Assembly (NCBI GenBank): GCA_001510575.1
Contig: LNGK01000011.1
Coordinates: 643,459 to 707,458 of the forward strand
Direction of reading: 5' to 3'
Origin: Knoxdaviesia capensis
Lineage: Eukaryota; Ascomycota; Sordariomycetes; Microascales; Gondwanamycetaceae
DNA: 64,000 nt
Part shown: positions 1 to 11,233 of the stretch, piece after piece
Layout of the letters: each line of letters starts with the position of its first letter
How positions within the stretch are numbered: the first letter of the stretch is position 1
Program-made: the position numbers and the translations under genes
The notes under the pieces: generated by a model
What the model saw: only the letters and a program-made list of their open reading frames with translations
Database searches by the model: none
Told to the model about the DNA's origin: nothing

Positions 1-810
1 TCGGGTACCTGAGGCTAGGGGGAGGGGATATTGAGCGAGAGACTGAGAGGGGGGGTGCAGGTCCCAGATACGTTTTTTCGCCCACTCCAAGGAGATGTCA
101 GAGCGAAACCCTCAGTTAGTGAGTGAGTGTTCGAGCGTGCAGGTATTTATAGACAGGGAAGCCAGGTTTGTCCAGGGGAGGGGGGGGGNGGGGGGGGGGG
201 GGGGGGGGCCAGAAAGAGAGAGCGAGAGAGAGAGGAAGAGGGATACACAGACTGAACGAAGGAGAGACGAGGGGGGGGGGTTGACGGTCGAGCAGGAGGG
301 GGAAAGGCCAGAATGATGGAGGGGGGGGAGTCTGACAGACGAAAATGCCGGCGACTGGGGGGGGAGGTGTCTGGCTTTTCTTTTTTTCTTTTTTCTTTTT
401 TTTTTTGTCTTCGTCCTCGATTAGCCCACGGCAGGGATTCCACTCACTCACTGTTGCACTGTACCACGACATGGATCTGTCGTTCAGTGGTGGAAGGGGG
501 AGGGGAGGGGTGTTCAACTCTTTTTTTTTTCCTTTTTTCTGAGGTGTGTGAATTAGTGCTTGGGGGGGGGCGTACACAAGCATCAAGCACGGAGGAAGTG
601 AGAAGAGATAGAAAAGGTCAACAGACATGGAGAGGAAGAGGCCGAGACACGAGAGAAAGGAAGCAAGATAACAAGAAACAGAGAGAGATGATCATGGCTA
701 TCGGGGGGACTGGAAGTGGTATAGCAATGCACGCAGCAAGAGAAAAAGAAAAAAAAGAAGGGAAAAAAAGGGCCCCAATAAGTGACAAATGACAAGAAGA
801 ACGAGCGAGA
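1..810. repeat. Low-complexity poly-G, poly-T and GA-rich stretch
   Basis: This stretch is dominated by G runs (about 181-209, 280-290, 326-334, 563-570), T runs (about 379-408, 521-540) and GA-rich blocks. The open frames here mainly translate the repeats into poly-Pro, poly-Lys or poly-Gly and are not credible genes. One N (189) sits inside the longest G run, which suggests an unresolved homopolymer. From about 810 to 2,450 I see no firm feature except a mixed T tract at about 1668-1702 and a telomere-like unit at 2217-2228. Confidence 0.7.
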
Positions 811-1898
811 GAGCAAGAAACCAGGTTCTCTCTTTTTTCTTACGGATTCGAGCAGGAAACACGCAGATGACCGATCGGGGGGATTTGCACGCTTCCTAGG
901 CACTCTTTCTCATGCTGTCTGTTTATCTGGCGGTCACTGCTCTTCTGAGCTTCAGTCTCACCAGTGTCTCTCTTCCCCAAGACTGGCTTCCATCACCATC
1001 TTTGTGTGTTCGAGTCTCTCTCTGCGTACGTGCAGATATGTCTCTCCCTGCAATCACATCACACACGCGGGCCCGGCCCCAAGGAAAGGAGGGAGGGAGA
1101 GACATACTAGAACGCAAAAAGAACAGGTTTAAAAAAAGGAAAGGCAAGTCATTGGTCTAGGAGCCCAGCCCGTCTGTAGAACGCCCGCACACACGCACGA
1201 AGAAGAAGAAGAAGAGGAAGAAAAAAAAGAAAGAAGCTTCCAAATATGCGCGGGCTCCTGTCGGGGCCGCAACTCGAATATTTTCAACCGGGAACGAGAG
1301 GTCTTCTATTGCACGCAAACAGACGGCAACAATGGCATCTTCCGTCTGTTCGTTCGGCTGCGTTTCTGTCTTCCGTGCCTGCATGCCAAATTGCAGACCG
1401 CGTGAACTGGTTTGAGAGACAGTTGGGTATCACGGAGTACACCAGAGACACAACACACACTCGAGGAGGCACTTGACAGGTCCACGTGTAACAAGCAGGG
1501 AGAAACACGAAGACGCTGGAAGCTTTTGGACAGACGGCAGCCAAACTAGCACGCAAGGAGACTGAGCTGAGCATGTGTCTCCATGGCTTCAAGTCTCCTT
1601 TTTGTGGAAGGTTTGATGATACACGGGAACCGAAAAGCAAAAGGAACTTCACATCCTCGGGACGTTAACTTTTTTTCTTTTTTTTTCTTTTTTTTTTTTT
1701 TTGCTTTTTTTAATTGACGAACCACTTTCGTCTCCCGCGAAACTTGCTTCTTTCCACCCGAGTCGAGGCTCTCTGCCTCTCTGCTGCTTGTATTTTGCTG
1801 CCGTTCTTTGTGTTGTGTGTGGAGTTCGTCCTGGTCTAGTCCTTTTACGTTCTCCACCCGGCTTTTTCTTTGCTTTTTCTTGTCTCTTTTTTATCAAT

Positions 1899-2510
1899 CT
1901 AGCCCGTTTGTCCCATGGCCCTCAATCTATTCTTCCTTTTGTCTCCTCCCCTCATCGCCCTCTCTAAACTCTCCCCGGGCCGACAGAACCTCGCAGGAAA
2001 AAGCAACCAGTTATTCGGCGTAATCTCCCAGGTCTGCCGGTCTGCCTTGGAATAAAAAGAAATCTTGAGCGGACGGGTTCTGCAAGTCTCGGGCCTGGAC
2101 TGAAGGCCAGTTTGGCGTTGCAGGCGACGTAGCGTACCGTGTACATGAAGCTGTCGGGCTGTTGTGGTGTGGGCGAAAGTACAGTGTACCCAGGCCCCAA
2201 ACGACGCCAGAAATGCCCCTAACCCTAGTGCCGGCCGCTTCTCCAGCAAACCGGTAACCACAAAAACAGCAAGCAAGAAATACAACCAACTAGCAAGTCT
2301 CTTCTCTCTTCTCTGTTCGTTATATTTTACTCCGCGTGGTTTCGACATGCCCGCCCACACCAGAGAAACGACGACAGAAAAATCCCGTCTCAGGCCCAGA
2401 ACGCCGGCCACTATTATGCATAGTTCCATTCCGCGGTGCTCGCCTAGAACTAGACCGGTGGGCCGGAGGTCTTTAGGGTGATTTTGTGAGAGCGAGAGCA
2501 ATGCTTCCAT
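1899..2510 (-). CDS. Weak candidate membrane protein ORF
   Basis: An open frame of 203 codons whose first codon is not ATG. It encodes one hydrophobic segment (SWLYFLLAVFVVTGLL) followed by a basic, mixed-composition tail. A second minus-strand frame at 2011-2289 also reads like protein, so the frame is uncertain. No family is recognised. It may be a chance open frame in TA-poor DNA. Confidence 0.15.
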   Translation of the reverse strand: MEALLSLSQNHPKDLRPTGLVLGEHRGMELCIIVAGVLGLRRDFSVVVSLVWAGMSKPRGVKYNEQRREKRLASWLYFLLAVFVVTGLLEKRPALGLGAFLASFGAWVHCTFAHTTTARQLHVHGTLRRLQRQTGLQSRPETCRTRPLKISFYSKADRQTWEITPNNWLLFPARFCRPGESLERAMRGGDKRKNRLRAMGQTG

Positions 2511-2703
2511 TCCAGGTGCCCCGCGATTCTGGGAATCATGAGGTCAACTCGACTATTGGAAGGGGAGGCGAGGAGGGAAATCCAGATACCTGGATTATGT
2601 AGCGTGCTTGGTGATGTTCGTCGAGTGGACCGCCGGTGGGTTCTGGCTACAGCTTCTGTGGATTCACCCCAAGCTGTGGATGATCTATACAATCGGCATA
2701 CTA

Positions 2704-3104
2704 CTCGTGCCACGCCCCACTTATCTGGTTCACTCTACGAGCGCACCATCTAAAGATGGTGCTCATCAGCAATGTTGCCAAATCACCAATGTTGCCAGTA
2801 CAGCTATGCTACTAAAAACCCCTTCTTCTAATAGCGAAATCTCGCGCAACTTACGAGATAGACATTTGAGGGTTAGCTAAATAGAAGCGTATAGCCTCTT
2901 AGAGTCGACGTTTAGTAAATATAGTTAATAGGAATTTTATAGAAAAAGATATAAATTATTTTCGAATATGGTGATAGTTGAATAGGGGTTTTTTAGAAAA
3001 ATTGGTGCACTGGCAACATTGGTGATCTGGCAACATTGCTGATGAGCACCATCTTTAGATGGTGCGCTCGTAGAGTGAACCAGATAAGTGGGGCGTGGCA
3101 CGAG
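2704..3104. mobile_element. Tc1/mariner-like MITE, 401 bp, copy 1
   Basis: The ends are inverted repeats of about 96 bp (2704-2799 and 3009-3104) differing at about one base. The element starts CTCGTGCCACGCCCC and is flanked on both sides by the dinucleotide TA (2702-2703 and 3105-3106), the target duplication made by Tc1/mariner transposases. The central 200 bp is AT-rich and carries no transposase frame, so this is a non-autonomous element needing a transposase in trans. Near-identity of the two ends implies recent insertion. I infer the superfamily from the TA duplication only. Confidence 0.85.
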
Positions 3105-3173
3105 TAAGAGCAATTCCAGAGGGCGTGCATCCGAGACCCTCAATCTCTCATAAGCCTCTCTGCTAATATGNTA

Positions 3174-3574
3174 CTCGTGCCACGCCCCACTTATCTGGTT
3201 CACTCTACGAGCGCACCATCTAAAGATGGTGCTCATCAGCAATGTTGCCAAATCACCAATGTTGCCAGTACAGCTATGCTACTAAAAACCCCTTCTTCTA
3301 ATAGCGAAATCTCGCGCAACTTACGAGATAGACATTTGAGGGTTAGCTAAATAGAAGCGTATAGCCTCTTAGAGTCGACGTTTAGTAAATATAGTTAATA
3401 GGAATTTTATAGAAAAAGATATAAATTATTTTCGAATATGGTGATAGTTGAATAGGGGTTTTTTAGAAAAATTGGTGCACTGGCAACATTGGTGATCTGG
3501 CAACATTGCTGATGAGCACCATCTTTAGATGGTGCGCTCGTAGAGTGAACCAGATAAGTGGGGCGTGGCACGAG
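3174..3574. mobile_element. Same MITE, copy 2 (probably an assembly duplicate)
   Basis: This copy appears identical in sequence to the element at 2704-3104, with the same TA flanks (3172-3173, 3575-3576) and the same 64 bp of right-hand flanking DNA. Two independent insertions would not share flanking sequence. It is therefore either a tandem segmental duplication or, more likely, the same locus represented twice on either side of the N at 3171. Confidence 0.8.
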
Positions 3575-3640
3575 TAAGAGCAATTCCAGAGGGCGTGCAT
3601 CCGAGACCCTCAATCTCTCATAAGCCTCTCTGCTAATATG

Positions 3641-6600
3641 ACCAACAAACATATCACTCATGCGTTATACAGCTTCGGATTTTCCGTTCTCCTGCTTCTT
3701 GATGTCCACTTTCTTCTTCCACGGCTTCTTTTCTGTGTTTTTCTCTCCCGGCTTGCATGAATGCGCCGGCTGATGAACGCTTTAAAGGAGAAATATATGC
3801 CGAAACACAACCACCAAACAAAAAGGGGAGAAATGCCCACTCTGTAGAAGCATAGAAGAACAAAATGGAGATATATATCGCAGGTCTATAGGGTTGATAA
3901 CGCGGAACCCGAAGAAGAACGCTCATAATGCAGCATCCCCGAACGAGCCAGCACAAAAAGCACAAACCCTCTCGTCGAAGGATCATTCTCTGAAATTATC
4001 GTGTTAATGCCTCTCTGGCTTGTGGAATTACATACGGGGACTGATCCACGCATGCCTTCACTTCCGTGCTGGGTGTTATTTGCTGTTGGCCACAGCTTCT
4101 TGACTGCTCGTCTGTCTGTGTTGCGTGTATCCGGCTTGACCTCTGCGGCATGTCCCACTGTAAGCTTTAATTTGACTGTATGCCTGTGTGATGGCCACAA
4201 CAACGTTCGCTCGCTGTCGCTGCGTGTGTGTGTGTGCCCCCAGCAACCAAGATGTCAATGACCGCATATCGACTTTTAAGCTTCTCTAATCATATTTCGC
4301 AGGTCCCACGTCCTCGTGGCCTTCCTACTCTGTACTGTATGTCCTTTTTGTGTGCTGTTTATCTCATCCCGTTCCGTGTCGGTGGCCTTTGGTTGGCCTT
4401 CGGTGGTTCCAGGAAGAGTTGGACGAGGGCTATAGGGTCTTTGAAAACGAGAAGGAAATTTCCACTCAGCACGGCGGTTGCTGCCATGCGTGCCATAGGT
4501 CCAGTCCATTCCCCTGGTGATAGTCGCATGCTGTATATAAAAGACATGTTATAGGGTCGCAGTGTGTGTTGTGATGACAAACAGTCCTGAGGTTGCAAGT
4601 TCCAGCATACGAGGGGCAGCACTATGTTGGTTTCCCACTTGTGATACACACACTACGGGATTCGCTTTCATATCACCCGAGTTTAGGGAAAAGGCAAACC
4701 CGGCGATACGGTATCATCCGAGCCAGCGCGCATTCCCGGCGACGCTAGAGTATGTAAACAGACCATTCCAGAGGGGGAGGGGGGGAGAAGAGAGAAAGAA
4801 TTGACTTTCCCACGTTTTCCGGAACTGGCAAGGGAGACAGACCACCAAGCTGGTGTCATACCCTCACAGCCGGGATCAAACTAGGCATCAACAAAAAAAG
4901 CTAAGAGGGGGGGGGTTTCTTGCTCTACCAGTAGTGTGAGATTTTCTTCACATGGCACCGGCAGTAGGCTTGGTCTAGGAGATGAACACACCCACCTTCT
5001 TTGATACAAAACATAGTACGCACGCAAGTCCAAACAGCCTCTTCGTCGTCTTCTTCGGGCCCCCGTCCCTGTCAGCCTACAGGAACACCAGTCGAGGGAC
5101 ATCCTTCTCGAGCGAGAGATTAGACAGTAGGTCGACGCCGGGAGAACCCCTGTAGATGCACGCATATCATGGTCGAAAAGCGCAATCCTCCATACTGTTG
5201 TTCGTATTTGGTCGATTCTTGAGTTCTTTTTTCTTTTCGCCCTGGGCTGTCCAAAAGGGGATGCATTAATACACTCGTCGCGTGGGAGAAGGTCTAGATT
5301 TTCGAGAAAAAAAAAAAAAGAGAGACGCAGGATGGAAAGAAAGACCACGAATGAAAACACCCGTCAAACGCCATCAACCGTTAACCTGGTAGCGATGGTG
5401 TTCGGTTGGCTTTTTCTTTTCTTCCCGGCCTTACGGACCTTGCATCAGCCAGCCCCTCTTCACGCTTGTATTGCTTCTTCTGTGTCCTTCTTTTCCCCTG
5501 GCGTGCGTTCCTCGCATCTTCGATAGAGCCCCAATTGGAGGGGATGAAGGGGGGGAAGGGGGTAGTGTCCATACTAAGCCGGGTCATTCACGCGAACGAA
5601 GCAGAAACGGTGGCCACCAGTGCTAGTCCGGCATGGCGGACCCCGTATATCAGGGACTCCGGTGATGCAATGAAAGGTGCTACAGGCAAATGTCTTATCC
5701 TTCTGTGAAGTTTCCCCCCCCCTCTTTTTTTCTCTCTCCACTCCCAAAACGGGAAGTCAATTCCGCCGCCAGTGGCAACAGGACCTTCTAGAGGCCGGCG
5801 ACGAAGAAGAAGAAGGAAGCTGAACGGATGGAAGGGACATATGCCACGAGGAATCACAGACATGGCGTCTCTTTCTCGGCCGGTGTCTCCTCGTCGGGTG
5901 TCATAGAAGACTCTATCTGTGTCTCAGCTATGTGTTTCGTCTCGTTCCCTATTTCCCACTCAGAAACACACACACACACACACCCGGACCGTGTTCGGTG
6001 CCGGTGCCTCCGGCCAACGTGGCTCTCTCGCAGTGTGCTGTCGCTCGGCGTGGCTTCATGAATGTGACCTCCAGGGACCACGTCCCTCCGAGAAGCTGCA
6101 GCAAACGCCTCCGGAACAGCGTGAACCTCATTCGTGTCGTCGAGAGAGGACCACAAAACCTGCACCTAAAACCCAACTTGTACGCTTCGCACCCCCGGCT
6201 TTTCAGATTTGTTGCCGAGCGTAGGGCACCAGGACCCGCCCGTCCAGGTACATCAGCCGCAGCACCGAAGTGGCTGGGCACGCTGGTACCTTGTCCGCCT
6301 AACAGTGCTCGCCCGCCAGCCAGCGCTGGATCAACAAAGCCGGTTCACTGCATGTTCCCAGTTCTGCTCCGTCGCCCATCCAGACCGCAAAGAGGCTCGT
6401 CACTGAATCGTCAGGGCCGCCGGTCTCCACTGATATCCCAAAGCGTGTGTGAGTGCTTTCAGCTGTCTCTCTTGATACATTTTTCAGCCCACCAACAAAT
6501 GCCTTGTTTGGGGCACAAAACGCCCACCTGGAGGCCCTTCAATTTCCGGCCAGGGACGCCCACGCAGCTGGTTTGATTAGTGATACTGTGCACTAACATC

Positions 6601-7170
6601 CGAACGGAAAAACACAGAAAAGCACGCTATTTGCACTGGTATACAGGGCCCGGATTGCCACGATGATCCCTCCAGGCCGGGAAATGCAATAGAGTTGTAG
6701 TAGAAGTGTGTCGTGACAGCTGGGGGGACACAACCAGCACAAGCGAGGACAGTACAGTAGACTGAGAGAGTCAGTGTGTGTGTGTGTGTGTGTGCGCCGG
6801 GTTTCCCGTTCCTGGATCCATCCGAATTGAAGCAGGGAAGAAGAGAAACAAAAGGTTAAGTCAGTCTGGCAGGTGATTTGTCGACTTCTGTCAATTTTCT
6901 GGTTATGCGTACACTGTCTCTGGGAACCCCCCCCCCCTTCTCATCCTGACCCTTGGCGGGACCCCCCGATTTATGCCTATCGAGGCGTTCTAAGTGCCAA
7001 CTCTCACGTATTCACTAGATATGCACGGCGGAAATCACATACATCCGCTGTGATGTGATTCGAACCACCTGCAGAAGCGAGACACCGCCGGTGGACGCAA
7101 GTGTTCTACTAGTGAGTGACGACTTCACACACAAAGCTCTACGCGATGCGGCGTAAAGAAAAAAAAGTTC
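3641..7170. other. No firm gene; scattered low-complexity DNA
   Basis: Open frames exist (for example a 159-codon minus frame at 4881-5360 and a 214-codon plus frame at 5932-6576), but they have competing frames on the other strand and no supported start or splice site. The stretch contains a CA run at about 5967-5982 and a GT run at about 6773-6794. I see nothing else with confidence. Confidence 0.5.
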
Positions 7171-7174
7171 GCAT

Positions 7175-7467
7175 ATGCAGCTCGTTCACGTATTGTGCCT
7201 TTTGTTTTGCGCAATCACACTATCTCAGCCAGCTGCGCAAAAGTTGGGAATCCACCGACGGAGCGTGCATGCTGCCACACACCGCGCGTTCCTGAGTCTC
7301 TCTGTGCAGACATCAATCACATCATACAGGCTGGCTTTGATGCGCGGCTATCGTGGGACCACGAAGATGTCTCTTGTGCCTTGCGGTGTGTGGTGAGGTG
7401 TCGACGTGACGGTTGCACAGTCACAGTCTGGGCGCAATATATGTTGGCCCAGAAGGGTTCAGTCTAG
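7175..7467 (+). CDS. Candidate small secreted protein, frame shift inside
   Basis: An ATG at 7175 opens a classic signal-peptide-like N-terminus (MQLVHVLCLLFCAITLSQ followed by PAAQ). The protein-like continuation is in another frame (about 7243-7467), rich in Cys, Asp and His and ending in AQYMLAQKGSV. A short intron or an indel would be needed to join them, and I could not find a clean one. Secretion is inferred from the N-terminus only; no family is recognised. Confidence 0.25.
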
Positions 7468-7631
7468 AGGTTGAGTCTGGCGATATATTGACGGAGTTGA
7501 GCAAAGAAATGAATTACTCCCGATCTCTCAAGGGGAGGGGGCGTGTTGCCTAAGTTATGTCCTAGTTACACAGTGAACCGGCCAGCCCAGCCCGTATCTC
7601 GAACATTATCATCTCGCCCGCCGTTTCTTTG

Positions 7632-8869
7632 ATGGGCGTTCCCTTCAATCTGCCGTCCGTGGATGGGCCTCAGCCGAGGCCCGCCCAATGTCGATGGTAT
7701 TCACAAAGAGCAAAGAAACACCAGAACCAGCGGTTTGTCAACCTGGGGCCCATCTCCTCAAAAAGCCCATCCTCGCCTGACAAGTCGGAAGTCAGACGCA
7801 GTAAGACTGGGAGGTCAAGAGCCTTGTGGCTGATCTTGGCTCCCACAATGGATCGTGGGCTGCGAGTATCGTTTGATTGTGTGTCGTTGTGGCTGACTTC
7901 TCCCGAGATTCAGCAAGGGTCGGGGAGCCGGAAGAGATTCAACAGGCATATACCGTCGTTGCGAGATCGCTTAGCAGGAAAACACCATCCTCCGGAACCC
8001 CTCGGTTGTGTCTGCAAAAGCCAGTGTGTGTCTGGTGATTGTGATTGACAGTCAGAGTGGAGGGGGGGGGCAACCACAATTTGCGCGCTGGTCCAGCCCA
8101 CCTAGTATGATACCCTAACCCTAGCCACAAGCATTATACGGGGTTCTGCAGCGCCGACCTGCCCTTGTCCGGCAGTGGCAGGGCCGAGTATACGAGCCCT
8201 GCATATCTGCGAGGCCAGCGAACGCAGACCGAGGAACACAGAGACAACGGAGGACAACCCTAGACCGGCGGGGATTTTTTCTTATTTTATTCAAGCGGTG
8301 TACGCGCGCCGAAAGCTGGAATATATCCTGTACAGACAGCTTGCCATCGGAGCGGGGGGCAAGCGATCATCATCACAGCCGTGGGCTCTTTTTGTGTGTG
8401 TATGCAGGGCTCCCCGGGCTGGCTGAACAGCAGTTTCAACAGGACGGAAGAGTAAACCCCCTCACCTTTCGGGTTACGGATAGATACTGAAAAGCGAAAG
8501 GCTGGCTCCGACGAGGGGAAACCGGGGGGAGGGGGGGGGGACAGACGAGAGAGAGTCGCAGTGAAGAGTGAAGACAGCAATACGCGGGATTCAGAACTTG
8601 GAATCAACCCCGTCACTCCCCCCGGCCGGTTGCATTTTCAGCCACTGATCGGGGAAAAACCAGTTCCTGTCCGCCCGGGTCACCTGGCTGAGGTGTTCAC
8701 GTACTCCGAACCATGGTTGACCCGCGTTCGCCTCTCTCTTTTTGACCCTTTTCTCTGCGTTGAGGAGCTCGAGGGGGAGGACAGACGAGAGAGAGAGAGA
8801 GAGTGCAATAGACGAAAGCCCAGCCTCCTTACACTTGCTTGGTGGCCAGGGCCAGAACCAAACTTTTGA
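7632..8869 (+). CDS. Candidate three-exon gene, product unknown
   Basis: The model is exons 7632-8034, 8176-8397 and 8562-8869, from an ATG at 7632. Both introns (141 and 164 nt) start GT, end CAG and are phase 1, so the frame continues. Exon 3 may end earlier at a donor that I cannot place. The protein is basic and Ser/Pro-rich at first; exon 2 carries a Tyr-rich stretch (FSYFIQAVYARRKLEYILYR) and exon 3 is acidic (VEELEGEDRR). The first intron contains a CCCTAACCCTA unit. No domain is recognised, and minus-strand frames overlap exon 3. Confidence 0.35.
8113..8124. repeat. Telomere-like unit CCCTAACCCTAG
   Basis: Two units of the TTAGGG-type telomere repeat inside the first intron of the 7.6-8.9 kb model. 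It contains a CTAAC that could serve as a branch site. Similar units are at 2217-2228, 27591-27602, 36387-36397 and 58093-58103. Confidence 0.7.
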
Positions 8870-8937
8870 GTTGAAGCAAACAAATCCACACACACAAACA
8901 CATAACCCAGCTGGTGTGGGTGGGATTTTTTGTACAG

Positions 8938-9291
8938 TGTGGATGCGCGCGTCTGCCAAAAGTCGGAGGATTTTCGGCTGGGCTAGATACAGGATCGTAT
9001 ACTCTTCGTATTGGGGAGCTGAGGCTTGCAATGTGGGATTCTGCCAGGGGGTTTCGCACAATGGCGGTCTCACCCTCCACGCACGGAGGACTTACATGCA
9101 GACAGAGAGGGAGAGGGAGAGAGATTGCGTGGGACTCGTCGCGGTGTCTCGTCACGGACGGGTGTCTCCTCTCGTTGTTTTGCGGGTGTTTCGACGTGTC
9201 TGCTTTTTTAATTACACCAGCTGCAGGCTCAATCAAACGGCTGTCTCCTAGAGCAGGTAAACACGGTCTGTGTGGACTGCCTGCAGCGTGA
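8938..9291 (+). CDS. Candidate exon downstream of the 7.6-8.9 kb model
   Basis: An open frame follows a plausible acceptor (TTTTTTGTACAG, ending 8937) and runs to a stop at 9291. It encodes a mixed-composition product with GLDTGSYTLRIGELRLAMWD and a Cys-containing middle. It could be a further exon of the preceding gene in place of the tail of exon 3. Another plus frame overlaps it. No family is recognised. Confidence 0.25.
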   Translation, partial: CGCARLPKVGGFSAGLDTGSYTLRIGELRLAMWDSARGFRTMAVSPSTHGGLTCRQRGRGREIAWDSSRCLVTDGCLLSLFCGCFDVSAFLITPAAGSIKRLSPRAGKHGLCGLPAA

Positions 9292-9973
9292 AATTGCAGT
9301 GTGGAGAGTGCAGTAAGTATTACATACACTTGATGGACAACAAGACGGGCTGCCAGCTGACATCAAACAGACGGCCACATCAGACTGGAGATCTCCATAC
9401 AGTGTCGTCGAAGATACGGTACAGCGGCGCCCCCCCCCCTCTTTGATATCCTGGCTCCGGAGGTTCAGAGGGTAGGGATATAAAGTGCATTCCGGGGGGC
9501 AAGTGGTTTTCAAGCTTTCAAGTACTGTGTGCTCTCGACACACTGGTGGGGAGACCGCCAGCCATTTTCTTGTCTCGTTTCCTTCCCCCCTTCTTCCTGC
9601 TTGCTCATATCACGATGTTTGCGATAGATATCCCAGCGCCCAGTCTTCCGTATGAACCCCTCCCAAAACCCCCCTCCTCGCTTTGCGGCCGGACTGACTA
9701 ACCGGGTAAGCGAAGAGCACAACAGTCAACCGACCCTAGTCCCCCAAGCACAGAGATTGGGGGAGGGAGCGAGGGGGGAAAGGAGCAGCCCTGGGGTGGC
9801 GCTCTTCAAGTATTGCAGGAGAGTGTGCTCACTGTGTTGTAATATATGAGGAGATTCTGGTGGGTTCTTCCAGCGAGCGTCCGGCTAGTGATCCGTGATG
9901 TGATGGAACGTCGCCAGGCTTGGTGAACTGAGAGCTGGGCAATATCATATGCCGGGCGGAGCACGGCGTCGGT

Positions 9974-10426
9974 GTGAAAAAAAAAAACCGCCAGTTGTGG
10001 CTGGAAGAGAAGACCAGGGGGTTGGTGTTAAGGCACATGGATATGCAACTGAGTTACTTGCTTGAGTTGTCCAACAGACGAGATGAGCACAGTCAGAGTA
10101 TGCGACTCCGAGAGATCACCATTCTTTCGGAGAGATTGCACGCAAGCGCCCTCGGAGGTTCTTTCTCCCTACGCGGCCTGAACGTAGCAGCAAAGCCGCC
10201 ACCAAGATCTAAAAATATCTGTATATCGGCAAGCCATGGTGGATCTTCTTTCTTATCCAGTTCAGTTGTTTGTGGCTTGACTAGCCTTCTCCTTCACTTC
10301 GTGCTGTCGTTCGCCTGCCCCTCCTCTAACCCAAAGAAGCAAGCTTGCTCCGAGCCAGGGCACGCCGCTTGCTGTATCTTCATGCCGGGCCCGAGCTTCT
10401 CCCTCGTGTTTTCGTCGATCAGCTAG
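9974..10426 (+). CDS. Candidate 150-aa protein with a C-terminal hydrophobic segment
   Basis: The frame begins with GTG in the ORF as drawn, so the true start may be an internal ATG (10037) or an upstream exon. The first 60 residues are charged and helix-prone (Glu, Arg and Leu rich, for example MRLREITILSERL). A hydrophobic segment (GLTSLLLHFVLSFAC) follows, with a Cys/Pro-rich tail. It may be a membrane-anchored protein. No family is recognised. Confidence 0.3.
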   Translation: MKKKNRQLWLEEKTRGLVLRHMDMQLSYLLELSNRRDEHSQSMRLREITILSERLHASALGGSFSLRGLNVAAKPPPRSKNICISASHGGSSFLSSSVVCGLTSLLLHFVLSFACPSSNPKKQACSEPGHAACCIFMPGPSFSLVFSSIS

Positions 10427-10582
10427 CTGTGCCGTACTCCGGGACTTGAGAAAGGCAAACCGGGGCTCTCTCGACAGTATCTGCGTCAACCCCCAAACAA
10501 CCTTATCATGTAACTTTATTGAAGCTCTGTGCGAAACAATGGACAGGACGGCAGATTGCCCACTCATGCATGTAGCGACGTA

Positions 10583-11175
10583 TCATATCTTCATTATCTG
10601 ACGGTGGTCCTTCATTTCCCTCGCAGGTGTCTTGGAACTGCGTTGTAGCAAGGCAGGGCGGCACTCATCACGCTGACTTCCTCCCCCCGCCCCGGCCTCG
10701 TCCGGCTTCACTGGAGAAAAGAGATGTTTGGCTTTTGCTTTGCTTGTTTGATACTGCCAGGGCCCCTCATTTTTTCTCTCGCCGGTGTCCTCGGCGCGCC
10801 AAGGATCAGCGCGGTGGTCAGACCTTGAGCACGAATTCGCCGTGGTGGTTTTGGTTGGCTGCTCAGCGAGCCCGGTTTGGACTAAGCTACATGTAATCTC
10901 ACCCCAGTATGGGTTCCTGTTCTTGCGGCGGTTTCGACGATCGCTCTCAAACAACCCGTCCTCCTCATATGTCAGATATCCGTAATAGCCAACAAAAGTC
11001 CACGTAAGGAAGTTAGTTTTCCCTCGGCTGTCCCCCCTCTCTCCATAGTACACGTCTACTATATGCCAGACAAAATAAGCCCCCAAGAGGGACCGGCCCC
11101 TCCATCCAAGCGTTGAGAATTTGCGAGGACTGGCTCTCTGCCAGCGTTGCAGTGCGTGACCGATCCTCCATTACC
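10583..11175 (-). CDS. Candidate exon, aromatic N-terminus and acidic hydrophilic tail
   Basis: This frame is open from a TAA just above 11175 to the stop at 10583, with no ATG near its 5' end, so it is probably a downstream exon. It has unusually good protein composition: a Tyr/Trp/Phe-rich beginning (AYFVWHIVDVYYGERGDSRG, GYYGYLTYEEDGLFESD) and a Lys/Glu/Gln-rich tail ending KDHRQIMKI. A minus-strand exon at 11234-11533 lies just upstream in the direction of transcription. The function is unknown. Confidence 0.4.
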
Positions 11176-11233
11176 ACACTCTCGAGCTGCGAACGCCGTG
11201 TTAGTGCGCGCGCTGGGGGAGCGCAACAATGTG

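Larger units (their letters stand above)
2702..3640. repeat. Perfect 469-bp direct repeat split by one N
   Basis: Positions 2702-3170 and 3172-3640 read the same, and base 3171 is N. The repeat holds the whole MITE plus its right flank down to a TGCTAATATG end. A single N between two identical contig ends is typical of a scaffold join where overlapping ends were not merged. Confidence 0.85.

Noticed and set aside
116..628. 170-codon minus frame and overlapping plus frames at the left end
   Set aside because: They translate G/C and T/A runs into poly-Pro, poly-Lys and poly-Gly and cross an N, so they are products of low complexity.
2608..3661. Open frames running into the MITE
   Set aside because: They read through the terminal repeats of the element in several phases and repeat between the two copies. 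The element itself carries no transposase.
7040..7075. GATTCGAACC resembling a tRNA T-loop on the minus strand
   Set aside because: The flanking bases do not pair as a T-arm and no acceptor or anticodon arm can be folded around it.
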